From an uncultured Brachyspira sp. (GTDB lineage: Bacteria; Spirochaetota; Brachyspiria; Brachyspirales; Brachyspiraceae), in contig NZ_CASEGO010000047.1 of NCBI RefSeq assembly GCF_949287625.1, positions 1-28,360 of the forward strand: a stretch of 28,360 nucleotides of DNA. The letters are read 5' to 3'. Of this stretch, positions 7,507-16,247 are shown piece by piece. The notes beneath the pieces were generated by a model. It did not search any database and was not told where the DNA came from. It was given only the letters and a program-made list of their open reading frames with translations. Both the position numbers and the translations under genes were made by a program. Position 1 is the first letter of the stretch. Each line of letters starts with the position of its first letter.

Positions 7507-8794
7507 TTTTGAAGAAGATATTAATTCTTTCAAGCCTATGGCTGAGAGAATGCGTCCTCTTTCAATAGAAGAAGTTTTCGGACAGAAGCATATACTTGGC
7601 AAAGATAAAACTTTAAGGAAAATGATAGATAATGATAAAATTACTTCTATGGTTTTCTTTGGACCTCCTGGTGTAGGTAAATCTACAGTTGCCTCAATTA
7701 TCGCAAAAAAAACTAAAAGTGAATATATTAAACTTAATGCTGTTCTTTCAAATGTTTCTGAAATAAGAGAAGCTATTAAAAAAGCTGAGAAAAATTTGGA
7801 AAACAGAAAAAAAACTATTCTTTTTATAGATGAGATACACAGATTTAATAAAAGTCAGCAGGACGCACTTCTTCCAGCTGTAGAAAACGGCTCTGTAATA
7901 CTTATAGGAAGCACAACTCAAAATCCGTACTTTTATCTTAATAATGCACTTCTTTCGCGTATAATGCTTTTCGAGTTTAGAAATCTTGATGACAATGATA
8001 TAAAAGAAGCTCTATTAAAAGCCATTACCGATAAAAGAGGTTTAGGAGAAGATGATGTTGCTGTAGAAGATGGGGCTATTAGTTTAATAGTACGATATTC
8101 TCATGGAGATGTAAGAAAGGCTTTTACATATCTTGAAGCCTCATATTTAGCTACTCAGATAGATGAAACTAAAGAAAAACTTACAATTACAGAAGAAATA
8201 GTCAAAGATGTTACAAGCAAGCAGGCTATGACATTTGATGAAGATGAGCATTATAACACAATAAGTGCTTTTATAAAAAGTGTAAGAGGAAGCGATCCTA
8301 ATGCAGCTGTTTACTATTTAGCAAGAATGCTTGAGGCTGGAGAAGACCCTAGATATATAGCAAGGCGTTTATGTATATTAGCTTCTGAGGATATTGGACT
8401 TGCTGAGCCTAATGCTATGAATATTGCCTCTTCTCTTGTAAGTATTATTGATTTTATAGGTATGCCTGAAGGACGTATTCCTTTATCTGAAGTTACTATA
8501 TATTTAGCTTTATGTCCGAAATCAAACTCTGCTTATAATGCTATTAATAAGGCTATTAGAGATATAAGAAACGGAGAGCTTTATTCTATACCAAATTATT
8601 TAAAAGATAATCATTCAGCGTCATTTGATAAAAAAAGTAATGAAGAATATAAATACCCTCATGAATTTCCTTATCATATAGTGAAGCAGGACTATTTAGA
8701 GCATGGCATAAAAAAAGAATATTATGAGCCTGTTGATATAGGCGAGGAACGCGAGCTTAAAAAACGTTATGAGTGGATTATGAAGCATATATAA
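7499..8794 (+). CDS. rarA: Replication-associated recombination ATPase RarA (MgsA)
   Basis: A 431-aa AAA+ clamp-loader-like ATPase that acts at stalled replication forks in other bacteria. Visible motifs are Walker A GPPGVGKS (55-62), Walker B LFIDEIH (108-114) with the family-typical RFNKSQQDALLPAVE, and sensor-1 GSTTQNPYF (137-145). The C-terminal tetramerisation region contains ARRLCILASEDIGLA, conserved in RarA/WRNIP1 proteins. Length matches the family. I chose ATG 7499, which overlaps the preceding stop by 8 nt. An in-frame TTG at 7487 has GAGG 6 nt upstream and would add four residues; it cannot be excluded. The stop codon lies 2 nt before a dispersed repeat. Confidence 0.93.
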   Translation: MFDFEEDINSFKPMAERMRPLSIEEVFGQKHILGKDKTLRKMIDNDKITSMVFFGPPGVGKSTVASIIAKKTKSEYIKLNAVLSNVSEIREAIKKAEKNLENRKKTILFIDEIHRFNKSQQDALLPAVENGSVILIGSTTQNPYFYLNNALLSRIMLFEFRNLDDNDIKEALLKAITDKRGLGEDDVAVEDGAISLIVRYSHGDVRKAFTYLEASYLATQIDETKEKLTITEEIVKDVTSKQAMTFDEDEHYNTISAFIKSVRGSDPNAAVYYLARMLEAGEDPRYIARRLCILASEDIGLAEPNAMNIASSLVSIIDFIGMPEGRIPLSEVTIYLALCPKSNSAYNAINKAIRDIRNGELYSIPNYLKDNHSASFDKKSNEEYKYPHEFPYHIVKQDYLEHGIKKEYYEPVDIGEERELKKRYEWIMKHI

Positions 8795-8796
8795 TT

Positions 8797-9162
8797 TATA
8801 TACCTAAACAACTATATTTTGTCAAAAATTATTTTTTTTTGTTTTTATTATTTGTGGGGACTAGCCCTGCGAAGCACACAGTCGTGCCACACCCCCAGTT
8901 CTTTTGTTGGCACAAAGAACCAAAAAGACTGCATTTTTAGTCTAAATCTAGGCTATACCTTAAATTTAATACATATATTTTAAATATAAAACGAAGTCCA
9001 GCGAAAGGCTATATTTCAGGCTGAATTTTGTAATTTATTCTACATGTAAAACATAAATTAGTACTATTTAGTATTATTTTTACACTTGCACTTTTTGCAA
9101 CTTTTTGCGGCGGGAAAAAGTTGAATAAAAAAATTGACAAACTTAAAAATTTTTAGTATATA
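8797..9162 (+). repeat. Dispersed element family 1, copy C
   Basis: A 366-bp copy and the fullest in the window. The left end TATATACCTAAACAACTAT and the right end, read inverted as TATATACTAAAAATTTTT, form an imperfect terminal inverted repeat of about 34 bp that includes TTTGTCAA. The interior holds GGGACTAGCC, an extra segment not seen in copies A and B (about 8894-8990), GCGAAAGGCTATATTTC, AGTACTATTTAGTATTA and GCGGCGGGAAAAAG. It starts 2 nt after the rarA stop. No open reading frame of note lies inside it. Confidence 0.88.
9134..9162 (+). promoter_or_regulatory. Outward promoter-like end of repeat copy C
   Basis: TTGACA (9134-9139), 17 nt, TATATA (9157-9162), formed entirely by the repeat's right end. 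It lies about 112 nt before the BspA-like lipoprotein gene and points at it. Confidence 0.5.
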
Positions 9163-9273
9163 CAAATAAAAAATAAATGAAATATATTTTATGACAAAAT
9201 ATAAAAAATTGTTATCTTAATAAAAGTATAATTGTCATTAATTATTTTAAATATTAAATGAGGATTTTTATTA

Positions 9274-10404
9274 ATGAAAAAAACATTATTTATAATTTTA
9301 TTTTCGATAATTTTATTATCATGTCAAGAAAAGGTAACAGCTCCTAATAATTCTAGCTCAGAAAGTACAGGAGAATCTGATACTACAGTTCCATCTATAA
9401 CTCCAGAAGATACAGAACAATATGGTATAGATATAGACACAGCTGCATCAGAAAATGTAAGAGCTGCATTAGTAAAGTATCATACTGATAAAGGTGAGTA
9501 TAAACTAATATTTAAAGGTAATTCTACCAAAACTTATGATTCACGTAGTAATCTTGGAGCAATAATAGCTGAGGTAAAAGATATTAATGGTATAACAGTA
9601 TCACTTGAGCATGTGAATTTTATAGACAATAAACTTCCTGATTTTCTATTAGGAGGAGATCAGACTCAAAATAATAATATAACAAAGGTTATTCTTCCTG
9701 ATACTATAAAAGTTATTGGAAACAAGGTATTTTTTAATTGTTATGCATTAACTGAAATAAATATGCCTAAAAGTTTAACTGAAATAGGTTCTTATTTTAT
9801 CTATAATACTAAAATAAAAAATATTGATCTTCCTAATGGGCTGACAACAATAAAAGATCATGCTTTTTATGTATCTTCTATAGAAAGTATTAATATACCA
9901 GACACTGTAACATCTATAGGTGCAAGTGCTTTTGATTCATGTCAGCAGCTTAAAAGTGTAAAATTACCAAACAATTTGACTATAATAGCAGAAAGTCTTT
10001 TTGCAAGCTGTTATAAATTGACAACTATGAATATACCAGAATCTGTTACAAAAATTGAGTCTGATGCATTTTATGTATGCAAAGGTTTGGATAATGTTAT
10101 ATTTGAAGGCAGTCCTAAAATCACATCTATAGGAAATTCAGCTTTTGGTTATTGCAAAGCATTGACATCTATTACAATACCTGCATCCGTTACTTCAATT
10201 GGAAATTCTGCTTTTTCTACTTGTGATTTATTGACAACTATAACATTTCTGTCTCAAATACCTCCTTCAATAACAGGTAATAATACTTTTAATAATTCTT
10301 CTTCATTAAAAAACATATATGTACCTTATGGAGCAAAAACAGCATACGAAGCTTTAAAAGGTAATAGTTTACCTGCAAATGTGGTTATAACTGAAAATAT
10401 ATAA
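9274..10404 (+). CDS. BspA-like leucine-rich-repeat surface lipoprotein
   Basis: A 376-aa protein. The signal peptide ends in LLSC, so Cys17 is the likely lipidated residue. A Ser/Thr-rich spacer (about 21-50) follows, then a small N-terminal domain (to about 130). Next comes an array of about seven or eight LRR_5-type repeats of about 23 residues, with the pattern ITSIGNSAFxxCxxLTSITIPxSV. The last repeat (SITGNNTFNNSSSLKNIYVPYG) is the usual capping form. BspA-type lipoproteins of oral and intestinal bacteria act at the cell surface in adhesion; that role here is inferred. AGGA lies about 10 nt upstream of the ATG. The best promoter candidate upstream is the end of the dispersed repeat. Confidence 0.9.
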   Translation: MKKTLFIILFSIILLSCQEKVTAPNNSSSESTGESDTTVPSITPEDTEQYGIDIDTAASENVRAALVKYHTDKGEYKLIFKGNSTKTYDSRSNLGAIIAEVKDINGITVSLEHVNFIDNKLPDFLLGGDQTQNNNITKVILPDTIKVIGNKVFFNCYALTEINMPKSLTEIGSYFIYNTKIKNIDLPNGLTTIKDHAFYVSSIESINIPDTVTSIGASAFDSCQQLKSVKLPNNLTIIAESLFASCYKLTTMNIPESVTKIESDAFYVCKGLDNVIFEGSPKITSIGNSAFGYCKALTSITIPASVTSIGNSAFSTCDLLTTITFLSQIPPSITGNNTFNNSSSLKNIYVPYGAKTAYEALKGNSLPANVVITENI

Positions 10405-10427
10405 TTAATATTTGTATATATTTGATG

Positions 10428-10482
10428 GGCATATGTAGTAATGTATTAAAATTATTACATACTGCCTAATATTTTATGTTTT
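10428..10482 (+). terminator. Probable terminator of the lipoprotein gene
   Basis: GGCATATGTAGTAAT (10428-10442) pairs with ATTATTACATACTGCC (10451-10466) with small bulges, followed by T-rich sequence. The tail is interrupted by A residues. Confidence 0.6.
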
Positions 10483-10525
10483 ATATTTACAGTATTTAAT
10501 CTCAAGTAATACAAACTGCCTAGCG

Positions 10526-10552
10526 TATATACCTAAACAACTATAAAATAAT
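10526..10552 (+). repeat. Dispersed element family 1, end fragment G
   Basis: TATATACCTAAACAACTATA matches the left end of the family, then diverges. It is preceded by CTGCCTAGCG, which also occurs inside copy E (about 18790-18800). It is probably a deletion remnant. Confidence 0.6.
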
Positions 10553-10664
10553 TTACGTATATGTATATTCTTTAGAGAATTTATTAAAATTTTGAATAGT
10601 GGGCAATTTACTATTTTTAAATAAGTTGTATAATTTATATAAATTTTATTTAAGGATTTTTATT

Positions 10665-11945
10665 ATGATAGATGTAAAATTAATAAGAGAAAATATTGAA
10701 TTAGTAGAAGAGAACTTAAGAAAGAGAAGAAGCAAAGTATCTTTGGATAAGTTAAAAGCATTAGAGCATGAAAGACTTAATTTATTAAAAGAAGTAGAAC
10801 AGGATAGAGCTAAAAAAAATGAGGCTTCTAAAAAAATCGGTGAATGTATGAAAGCAGGCAATAAAGAAGAAGCTGAAAAAATAAAAGAAGATATGAAAAA
10901 CTTTACAGAATCCTTAAATAAAAAAGAAGAAAAATTAACAGAACTTGAAGAATCGGTTAATAATGAAATACTTTATCTGCCTAATATGCTTTCAGAAGAT
11001 GTACCAGAAGGCGACGATGAGCATGCTAATAAAGAGATTATAAGATGGGGAGAGCCTCGTAAATTTGATTTTGAAGTAAAAGATCATGTTGATGTAGCAT
11101 TAGGTCTTGATATACTTGATATTGAAAGAGCTGTAAGAATGGCTAGAACTCGTTTTTCTCTTATGAAGGGCAAAGGGGCTGCTTTAGAGAGAGCATTGAT
11201 TAACTTTATGCTTAAAAAACACACTTCAGAACATGGTTATACTGAGTATGTTCCTCCTATGCTTGTTAATGGCAGAACTATGACTGGTACTGGTCAGCTT
11301 CCAAAGTTTGAAGAGGATTTATTTAAAACTACTGATGATCCTGCTTTATACCTTATACCTACAGCAGAAGTTCCTCTTACAAATATTTACAGAGAAGAGA
11401 TAATACCAGAAAATATGCTTCCTATATATGCAACAGCTTATACTCCATGTTTTCGTTCTGAGGCAGGCTCTTACGGACGTGATATGAGAGGTCTTATAAG
11501 ACAGCATCAATTTGATAAAGTAGAGCTTGTTAAGGTATGTGCAGCTGACAAATCTAAAGAAGAACATGAAAAAATGCTTAAAGATGCTGAAAGTATTTTG
11601 CAGGCATTAGAACTTCCATACAGAGTTGTAGTACTTTCTTCTGGGGATATAGGTAATGCCGCTTACAAAACTTTTGATATAGAAGTTTGGCTTCCTTCTC
11701 AGAACACCTACAGAGAAATATCAAGCGTGAGCAACTGCTGGGACTATCAGGCAAGACGTATGCAGATGAGAACTAGAAGAAACGGTAAAACAGAATTAGT
11801 ACATACTTTAAATGGTTCTGGTATTGCTGTCGGAAGAACTTGGATTGCTATACTTGAAAATTATCAAGAGGCAGACGGAAGCGTTATTATACCAGAGGCT
11901 TTAAGACCGTTTACTGGTTTTGATAAGATAGAAAAGCCTAATTAA
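10665..11945 (+). CDS. serS: Seryl-tRNA synthetase
   Basis: A 426-aa class II synthetase that charges tRNA-Ser. The N-terminal helical arm (about 25-105) is the long antiparallel coiled coil that contacts the tRNA variable arm. The catalytic core contains TAE (233-235), motif 2 FRSEAGSYGRDMRG (263-276), and motif 3 GSGIAVGRTWIAILENYQ near 382-399. The frame is open 66 nt further upstream, but the ATG at 10665 begins the canonical MIDVKLIREN and has TAAGGA 8-9 nt before it. A TATAAT at 10629-10634 may be its -10 box, without a convincing -35. No T-box leader is visible. An intrinsic terminator follows. Confidence 0.97.
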   Translation: MIDVKLIRENIELVEENLRKRRSKVSLDKLKALEHERLNLLKEVEQDRAKKNEASKKIGECMKAGNKEEAEKIKEDMKNFTESLNKKEEKLTELEESVNNEILYLPNMLSEDVPEGDDEHANKEIIRWGEPRKFDFEVKDHVDVALGLDILDIERAVRMARTRFSLMKGKGAALERALINFMLKKHTSEHGYTEYVPPMLVNGRTMTGTGQLPKFEEDLFKTTDDPALYLIPTAEVPLTNIYREEIIPENMLPIYATAYTPCFRSEAGSYGRDMRGLIRQHQFDKVELVKVCAADKSKEEHEKMLKDAESILQALELPYRVVVLSSGDIGNAAYKTFDIEVWLPSQNTYREISSVSNCWDYQARRMQMRTRRNGKTELVHTLNGSGIAVGRTWIAILENYQEADGSVIIPEALRPFTGFDKIEKPN

Positions 11946-11985
11946 TACCTTTAATTTAGTAAATAAAAAAATAACTAAGAATAAT

Positions 11986-12020
11986 AAAGTGCATATCTCA
12001 AATACGGTATGCACTTTTTT
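11986..12020 (+). terminator. serS: Intrinsic terminator of serS
   Basis: AAAGTGCATA (11986-11995) pairs perfectly with TATGCACTTT (12008-12017) and is followed by a T run. Confidence 0.88.
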
Positions 12021-12032
12021 ATTGCATTTTTT

Positions 12033-13180
12033 AACGCACCTCTAACTTTATTCTTTTGCAGAATCAAAATTGTAATTATTAATCAATCTGTATTATAAAA
12101 ATCGGCTCTGCGTGCGTGGAGAAAAGTTTTAAATTTAAATAACGCTTTGGGTTGGGCATTTTTTGAAGTGAAGACTTAAAAAATTTAATCAAACTAATAC
12201 TAAAAAATAAAGTTTTTAAATCTAAAAGGGGGGATTAAAGTAAAATTTAAAAATTTATTCTAATTCCCACCCTTTAGATTTCTGAATACTAACTGTTATT
12301 TATGGCTCATTTTTATATCTTTACTTTAACTGTCATTCTGGCTGCCCACCCAAGCGATTTTTTAAATTTACAATATTTTTCAACGCACGTTAAATCGATT
12401 CTTATACATAAAGTTATTATTAATTCTAATCTGTATTATATATAAATGTTTCATGCTACGTGCGTTTAGGAAGCCTTAAATTTAAATCACGTTTTGGGTG
12501 GGTGCTCTTAAAGAAATATAAGCTTATAGATTTAATAAAAACCAATTAAAAAATAAAGATTTTAAATCTAAAAGGGCAGGGATTAAAGTAAATTTTAAAA
12601 TATATTCTAACTCCCACCCTCTAAATTTTTAAGCGTTATTATATTATTTATATATAATTTTCATCTTTTAGCTTTAACTGTTTTATTCTGGCTACCCACC
12701 CAAGTATTCTTTAAATTTTGTAATATTATTTAACGCACGTTTAACTTTATTATTCTAAGCTACGAAAATTATAATTATAAATTAAGCCATATTTTTAAAA
12801 TTCGTTCTGCGTGCGTGGAGTAAAGTTTTAAATTTAAATAATACTTTGGGCGGGTGCACTTTTTGAAGTGAAGACTTAAAAGATTTAATCAAACTAATAC
12901 TAAAAAATAAAGTTTTTAAATCTAAAATGGCGGAATTAAAGTAAAGTTTAAAAAAATTATTCTAACTCCCACCCTCTAAATTTTTAAGTGTTATTATGTC
13001 ATTTATAAATAATTTTCATATTTCAGCTTTAACTGTTATTCTGGCTGCCCACCCAAGTGCGTTATAAATTTATAATTCCATTCAACACACGTTTAACTTT
13101 ATTCTTAATATGTAATAAAATAGTAATTATTAATAATATATATTAAAAAAATGAGTTGTACGTGCGTGGAGTAAAGTTTC
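12033..13180 (+). repeat. Tandem array of about 350-bp palindromic units (repeat family 2)
   Basis: Three full units and part of a fourth. Unit starts (AACGCAC or AACACAC) are at 12033, 12382, 12732 and 13084. A second landmark, CGTGCGT, is at 12111, 12459, 12810 and 13161, and a third, CCCACCCAAG, recurs at the same period of about 350 bp. Each unit is a nested inverted repeat. CGCAC pairs with GTGCG; CGCTTTGGGTTGGGCA (12143) pairs with TGCCCACCCAAGCG (12343). An inner pair lies around GGGGGGATTAAAGT and ATTCCCACCC (about 12229-12272). The GC-rich arms stand out in AT-rich surroundings. No coding frame of note runs through it. The remaining 13181-13390 holds the copA promoter. Confidence 0.88.
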
Positions 13181-13262
13181 AAAATAATTTTTTATATAAT
13201 TATTCATTTTATCATATTAGACATGTAATTAACTTTTTACCAATTTTTGCTAATATTTTTTA

Positions 13263-13278
13263 ATATACCCATATACCC
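13263..13278 (+). promoter_or_regulatory. Tandem 8-bp direct repeat, candidate copA operator
   Basis: ATATACCC occurs twice without a gap (13263-13270, 13271-13278), ending 3 nt before the -35 box of the copA promoter. Position and exact duplication suggest a regulator site, possibly copper-responsive; no regulator gene is in the window. Confidence 0.35.
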
Positions 13279-13281
13279 TAC

Positions 13282-13309
13282 TTGAAAAATATGTAATATA
13301 TGATATAAT
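13282..13309 (+). promoter_or_regulatory. copA: Promoter of copA, with extended -10
   Basis: TTGAAA (13282-13287), 16 nt, and TATAAT (13304-13309) preceded by TGA, giving the extended -10 form TGNTATAAT. The leader is about 75 nt. Confidence 0.65.
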
Positions 13310-13390
13310 GTTATTGTTAGATTGCTTTAACATTTAAATGATGTATAATTGAATAATTAATTTTTTATAATAAATAAGGATTTTAGTTTT

Positions 13391-15667
13391 ATGAAAATGA
13401 CTTTAAGAATAGGCGGAATGCACTGTGCTGCTTGTTCTAGGGCAGTAGAGAGAGCATTAAAAAAAACAGAAGGCATTGAAGAAGCTAATGTTAATATAGC
13501 TACAGAAAAAGCTGTTCTTAATTTTGACGATAAGAAGTTAAAATATAATGATATAGTAAATGTGGTAGTAAAGGCCGGATATCAGGTAGTAGGTAAAGAG
13601 GAAGATCCTGCAGAAATAAAAGCTAAAGAGATAAACGAGCAGAAAATAAGATTGATAGTATCTGCAATATTTTCTATACCGCTTTTTTATATATCTATGG
13701 CACCTATGGTTAGTATAGTTAAGTTTCCTATACCTAGTTTTTTGGTTCATCATATTAATCCGCAGGTTTTTTCTATAGCTGCTATACTTTTATGCGTACC
13801 TGTTATGATATCGGGCTATAAGTTTTATACATTAGGTTATCCTGCACTTTTTAGAGGCTCACCTAATATGGACTCACTTGTAGCAATAGGTACAACTGCG
13901 GCATTTGTTTATAGTATATATTCTAGTATTTTGGCATTTATTGGGCTTAATCCTCATGGTGAAAATCTTTATTACGAGTCAGCTGCTGTTATAATCACAT
14001 TGGTACAGTTTGGTAAATATTTAGAGGCAAGAAGTAAAGGTAAAACTGGAGAGGCTATAAAAAAACTTATGGGACTTCAGCCTAAAACTGCCGTTATAAT
14101 AAAAGACGGTGAAGAGAAAGAGATAAAAATTTCAGAAGTAAAAGTTAATGATATAGTTTTGGTGCGACCTGGGGAGAAGATACCTGTTGACGGAGAGATT
14201 ATAGAAGGATACAGCAGTGTAGATGAATCAATGCTTACAGGTGAGAGCATACCAGTTGAAAAAAGCGTTGGCGATAAAGTTGTTGGTGCTTCAATTAATA
14301 AGACTGGAAGTTTTAAGTTTAAGGCTCAGAAAGTTGGTGCTGATACGGCATTAGCTCAGATTATAAAACTTGTAGAAGATGCTCAAGGCTCAAAAGCTCC
14401 TATAGCACATATTGCTGATGTTGTATCTTCATACTTTGTACCTGCTGTTATTACTATAGCTTTAATATCTGGTATAATTTGGTTTATAGCTTTGCATAAT
14501 TTTGTATTTTCTTTAACCGTATTTGTGTCAGTATTAGTTATAGCTTGTCCATGTGCTTTGGGGCTTGCTACTCCTACTGCTATAATGGTTGGTACTGGAA
14601 AAGGTGCTGAGCTTGGAATACTTTTTAAAAATGCTGAGGCGTTGGAAGTATCTCAGAAAATAAATGCTGTGATGTTTGATAAAACAGGCACTCTAACAGA
14701 GGGTAAGCCTTATGTTACTGATATTATTTCTGATGATAAAGATAAACTTCTTTTAATAGCGGCAAGTGCTGAGAACGGAAGTGAACACCCATTAGGAGAG
14801 GCTATAGTAAGGGAGGCTAAAGAAAAAAATATTAAACTCATTGATATAGAAAATTTCAAAGCTATAGCTGGTTTTGGCATAGAAGTTTTTATTGATAATA
14901 AAAAAGTATTAATGGGCAATGATAAATTTATGAATAGAGAAAATATAAATACAGAAAATTATCATTCATATATGGATAGCCTTTCAAAAGAGGGTAAAAC
15001 ACCAATGTATGTTGCCTATGACAATAAACTTTTAGGCGTTATAGCTTGTGCGGATAAATTAAAAAAAGAAAGTATTGATGCTATAAGAAGACTTCATAAA
15101 TTGGGTATAAAAACTGCTATGATAACAGGAGACAATAAAAATACGGCCAATTCGGTTGCCAAAGAAGCAGGTATTGATATTGTGTTTGCAGAAGTTCTCC
15201 CAGAGGAAAAATCAAAAGAAGTTAAAAAACTTCAGGACGAAGGCAATATTGTTGCTATGGTGGGAGACGGTATAAATGATGCTCCTGCTTTAACACAGGC
15301 TAATGTTGGCATTGCTATAGGAAGCGGTACTGATGTTGCTATAGAGAGTGCTGATATAGTATTAGTAAAATCAAACACCAATGATGTAGTAACAGCAATA
15401 GAATTGAGCAAGGCTACTATGCGAGATATTAAACAGAATCTTTTCTGGGCTTTTTGCTACAATGTTATAGGCATACCGATAGCTGCTGGAGTTTTGCATG
15501 TATTTAGAGAGCCTTTAATAGCTTCTTCTATAGGAGATTTTTTAGTTTCTATTATGGGTAAGGATTTGCTTTTAAATCCTATATTTGCAGCTCTTGCTAT
15601 GAGTTTGAGTTCTGTGTCAGTAGTTACTAATGCTTTAAGGCTTAACTTTTTTAAACCAAGTAAATAG
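13391..15667 (+). CDS. copA: Copper-exporting P1B-type ATPase
   Basis: A 758-aa heavy-metal P-type ATPase that pumps Cu(I) out of the cytoplasm. It has one N-terminal metal-binding domain with GMHCAAC (Cys12, Cys15), then eight predicted membrane helices. Key motifs are TGES (283-286), the metal-site CPC (386-388), the phosphorylated Asp430 in DKTGT, His466-Pro467, and GDGIND (625-630). The last two helices contain FCYN and MSLSS, matching the YN and MxxSS residues of Cu(I)-specific members, which argues against Zn/Cd transport. AAGGA lies 10 nt before this ATG. An in-frame ATG two codons later is less well placed. A strong terminator follows, so it is a single-gene unit with no adjacent copper chaperone or regulator. 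Confidence 0.95.
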   Translation: MKMTLRIGGMHCAACSRAVERALKKTEGIEEANVNIATEKAVLNFDDKKLKYNDIVNVVVKAGYQVVGKEEDPAEIKAKEINEQKIRLIVSAIFSIPLFYISMAPMVSIVKFPIPSFLVHHINPQVFSIAAILLCVPVMISGYKFYTLGYPALFRGSPNMDSLVAIGTTAAFVYSIYSSILAFIGLNPHGENLYYESAAVIITLVQFGKYLEARSKGKTGEAIKKLMGLQPKTAVIIKDGEEKEIKISEVKVNDIVLVRPGEKIPVDGEIIEGYSSVDESMLTGESIPVEKSVGDKVVGASINKTGSFKFKAQKVGADTALAQIIKLVEDAQGSKAPIAHIADVVSSYFVPAVITIALISGIIWFIALHNFVFSLTVFVSVLVIACPCALGLATPTAIMVGTGKGAELGILFKNAEALEVSQKINAVMFDKTGTLTEGKPYVTDIISDDKDKLLLIAASAENGSEHPLGEAIVREAKEKNIKLIDIENFKAIAGFGIEVFIDNKKVLMGNDKFMNRENINTENYHSYMDSLSKEGKTPMYVAYDNKLLGVIACADKLKKESIDAIRRLHKLGIKTAMITGDNKNTANSVAKEAGIDIVFAEVLPEEKSKEVKKLQDEGNIVAMVGDGINDAPALTQANVGIAIGSGTDVAIESADIVLVKSNTNDVVTAIELSKATMRDIKQNLFWAFCYNVIGIPIAAGVLHVFREPLIASSIGDFLVSIMGKDLLLNPIFAALAMSLSSVSVVTNALRLNFFKPSK

Positions 15668-15705
15668 AAATACAATTAGTTTATAAAAGCTCATACTTAC
15701 TCCAA

Positions 15706-15755
15706 GATCCATAGAAACTTAATTTTATATTTTGATTTCTATGGATCCTTTTTTT
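15706..15755 (+). terminator. copA: Intrinsic terminator of copA
   Basis: GATCCATAGAAA (15706-15717) pairs perfectly with TTTCTATGGATC (15736-15747), followed by C and seven T. Confidence 0.9.
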
Positions 15756-15773
15756 AAATACAATTTCATAATC

Positions 15774-16105
15774 TATACCTAAACAATTATAATTTGTCAA
15801 AAAATTATTTTTTTTAATTTTAAATATCTGCAGGGCTTTGCCCACCACGCTGTGTGCTACACAGCACCCCACTTCTTTTGTTGCCACAAAGAAGAAAAAA
15901 GGCTATATTTCAGTCTAAATTTAATAATTTACCCTACATATAAAACATAATTAGTACGATTTAATAATAATTTTAATACTTGCACTTTCGCAAAGCGTAT
16001 CTGAGCTTGTCGAGGATATAAGGTTCTTTGACGCTGTCCGCCTGTGGCGGGAAAAGAACAACAAAAAAATTGACAAACTTAAAAATTTTCAGTTTATTTA
16101 GTATA
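15774..16105 (+). repeat. Dispersed element family 1, copy D
   Basis: It starts TATACCTAAACAATTATAATTTGTC and ends with TTGACAAACTTAAAAATTTT. The interior has AAAGGCTATATTTCAG, TAATTAGTACGATTTA and the same GC-rich module as copy B (CGTATCTGAGCTTGTCGAGG near 15989-16015), plus its own GC-rich insert near 16035-16055. The right-end TTGACA (16070-16075) has no good -10 at 17 nt. Between here and 16247 nothing else firm is seen; an extended -10-like TGCTATATT lies at 16193-16201. Confidence 0.82.
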
Positions 16106-16247
16106 AAAATAATAAATATATTGACATTTTATAAAATATATAAATCATAAGGAACTTTTAATCATAAAGATCGTCTAATATATTAAATAGCATGCTATAT
16201 TATAATAAATTAAATTACATAATTTCATAATAGGGGTAAAATTATAT

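Noticed and set aside
10599..10664. N-terminal extension of SerRS by 22 residues
   Set aside because: The canonical SerRS start MIDVKLIREN with its own TAAGGA begins at 10665; the extension overlaps the likely promoter region.
12033..13180. Regular repeats that might be a CRISPR array
   Set aside because: The period is about 350 bp with long, diverged units; there are no short identical repeats with unique spacers and no cas genes.
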